Below the pieces are notes generated by a model. That model did no database searches. It was given only the letters and a program-made list of their open reading frames with translations, and was not told the DNA's origin. Below are positions 62,781-64,000 of a stretch of 64,000 nt of DNA, in pieces. This DNA is from Glandiceps talaboti (taxonomy: Eukaryota > Hemichordata > Enteropneusta > Spengelidae), in the NCBI RefSeq assembly GCF_964340395.1, contig NC_135555.1, positions 16,984,746-17,048,745 of the forward strand, read 5' to 3'. How positions within the stretch are numbered: the first letter of the stretch is position 1; every line of letters begins with the position of its first letter. The position numbers were made by a program, and so were the translations under genes.

Positions 62781-63165
62781 GACCAAGCCGCTTTTTATGA
62801 TACAACATAGTTTCGCCGTATAACAGGCCAACTAATCTTCCTGAAAAACTTGAAAACTCAAAAAAAAGAAGTGAAAATGCGGCTTGACTTATTATCATAA
62901 GTCCAAAATAGCCCTACAGTGAATCAGTTTTATTTATCACTTGTTCTTCTCTACAATACCTTTTTATAAAAAAAATTATACGTTTAGATCATGCCTGAAA
63001 ATATAATCGTTTTCGACGTTGGTGGCGCGCTTTACTATATCCGACTGTATACGTCACATGGTAAAGCGCCACGAATGGTCGGAGTGTGGGAAATACTGTT
63101 AGGAATAAACAATGTATGCATTTATGTATGTATTTATGTATGTATTTATTGATACTATAACGTTA

Positions 63166-63525
63166 AAAGTGGCATTATGGATGAGGATTGGGTATTTATT
63201 TTGTATTTTTAGTTTATAAAACAATGGTATCGTGACTTCATACTTACAAAATCGATGTGAAGCAATATATACCAAGTCCTTGTTTGTAACTCAATAAATT
63301 CAAAAAGCATAATAAATATGTAAGATGTTTGTTAGTGTGGGTATAATAACAAACATTTTACATATTTCGTAGCTTTTTGCAATATATTGAGTGACAAACA
63401 CAAACTTTGTCAATGTTGTTTCACATTAATTTTTCAAGTAGGAAGCCATGATAAAATTGTTTCATAAATTAAAAATCCAAAATAAATAACCGATTATTTT
63501 GGATTTTTATATATATGGCCACTTT
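63166..63525. mobile_element. Palindromic MITE family, copy 4
   Basis: Left end AAAGTGGCATTATGGATGAG, right end ATATGGCCACTTT; the internal TTTTTCAAGTAGGAAGCCAT is identical to copy 1. The right arm has an extra rearranged segment (GATTATTTTGGATTTTTAT). Confidence 0.65.
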
Positions 63526-64000
63526 CGGCACAGCATAGATCAAGCCCATGTTTCAGTGAGAGTTAAAGGAAAGGTGCAATCAACTGGTATTGCAATTTCT
63601 AATAAAAAAATATATGTTCGAAAACTTTGCTATAATTGTATAGAAGTTATTTGGAAACAAAGTTTGTAAACGCAAATATCATTTAGATTCCGAGTATGTC
63701 ATATTGTATATTAACACAACACTAGTTTATGTTGGAATCAAATGTTGCAAACCGTAGTCGTAGCTTGGGAGACAGAAATAATGTAACAGATCTGTTGTTT
63801 AGCGCCCTCTCTAGTTGCTGACGTGGTTTTACTTTCCGTCTCCGGTATGCATGACATGCCTGGACTAAATGTCTTGTACCTTTCACTTTTATTATTTTTC
63901 ATTTGGTTGTTTCTGATTTCTTTCTGACGATATTTAGACTTTTTGCTCCCGGTTTTGAAGAAAATTTAGGCCAAAGATGACATTTTCGTCGATTAATTCA

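Larger units (their letters stand above)
59508..64000. other. Region downstream of the TLR with no recognised gene
   Basis: It contains the TLR 3' UTR (no clear early polyadenylation signal; AATAAA near 60670), a 56 bp minisatellite at 59982-60262, a small foldback at 60766, (CA)n/(AAAC)n at 62683-62780, and MITE copy 4. No frame shows a domain or convincing codon structure. Confidence 0.55.

Overview
The window is nuclear DNA from an animal. Genes are split by GT-AG introns, the DNA is AT-rich, and it is full of microsatellites, minisatellites, tRNA-type SINE-like pieces and foldback elements. The proteins resemble vertebrate orthologues over their whole length. Next to these housekeeping genes lie an intronless Toll-like receptor and an intronless LRR-Ig receptor. 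That combination suggests an invertebrate deuterostome such as an amphioxus or hemichordate, but I cannot fix the species from sequence alone.

Layout. (1) 1-13.9 kb, minus strand: a ZC3H18 orthologue (CCCH zinc finger, nuclear RNA-decay adaptor) in 14 coding exons, with its 3' end outside the window. (2) 14.9-17.3 kb, plus strand: UQCRFS1, the Rieske protein of complex III, in 3 exons, head-to-head with ZC3H18. (3) 17.3-21.2 kb: the intergenic space between the convergent UQCRFS1 and NAE1 genes, with minisatellites. (4) 21.2-32.6 kb, minus strand: NAE1, the regulatory half of the NEDD8 E1 enzyme, complete in 14 exons (539 aa). (5) 33.2-46.7 kb, plus strand: the eIF2-alpha kinase HRI/EIF2AK1, 12 coding exons (795 aa), head-to-head with NAE1. 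Its fourth intron holds two diverged 1.15 kb units set in TATG microsatellite. (6) 50.8-52.9 kb: an intronless LRR-Ig transmembrane receptor. (7) 56.6-59.5 kb: an intronless Toll-like receptor with a TIR domain. (8) 59.5-64 kb: no gene recognised; one minisatellite and foldback elements.

The exon joins given for UQCRFS1, NAE1 and HRI keep the reading frame and reach the expected C-termini, so these three models are strong. The two immune-type receptors each carry one frame disruption. The TLR is split between its LRRs and its TIR half. The LRR-Ig receptor stops one base out of phase with a 41-codon tail holding two YxxL motifs.

Most promising leads: the two tyrosine motifs hidden behind a one-base shift in the LRR-Ig receptor; the TLR frameshift; replacement of the heme-regulatory Cys-Pro motif of HRI by Trp-Pro; the duplicated microsatellite-flanked element with a possible Crypton (tyrosine recombinase) N-terminus; and several unnamed foldback and microsatellite-bearing repeat families. 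Exon borders were read by eye and may be off by a base or so.
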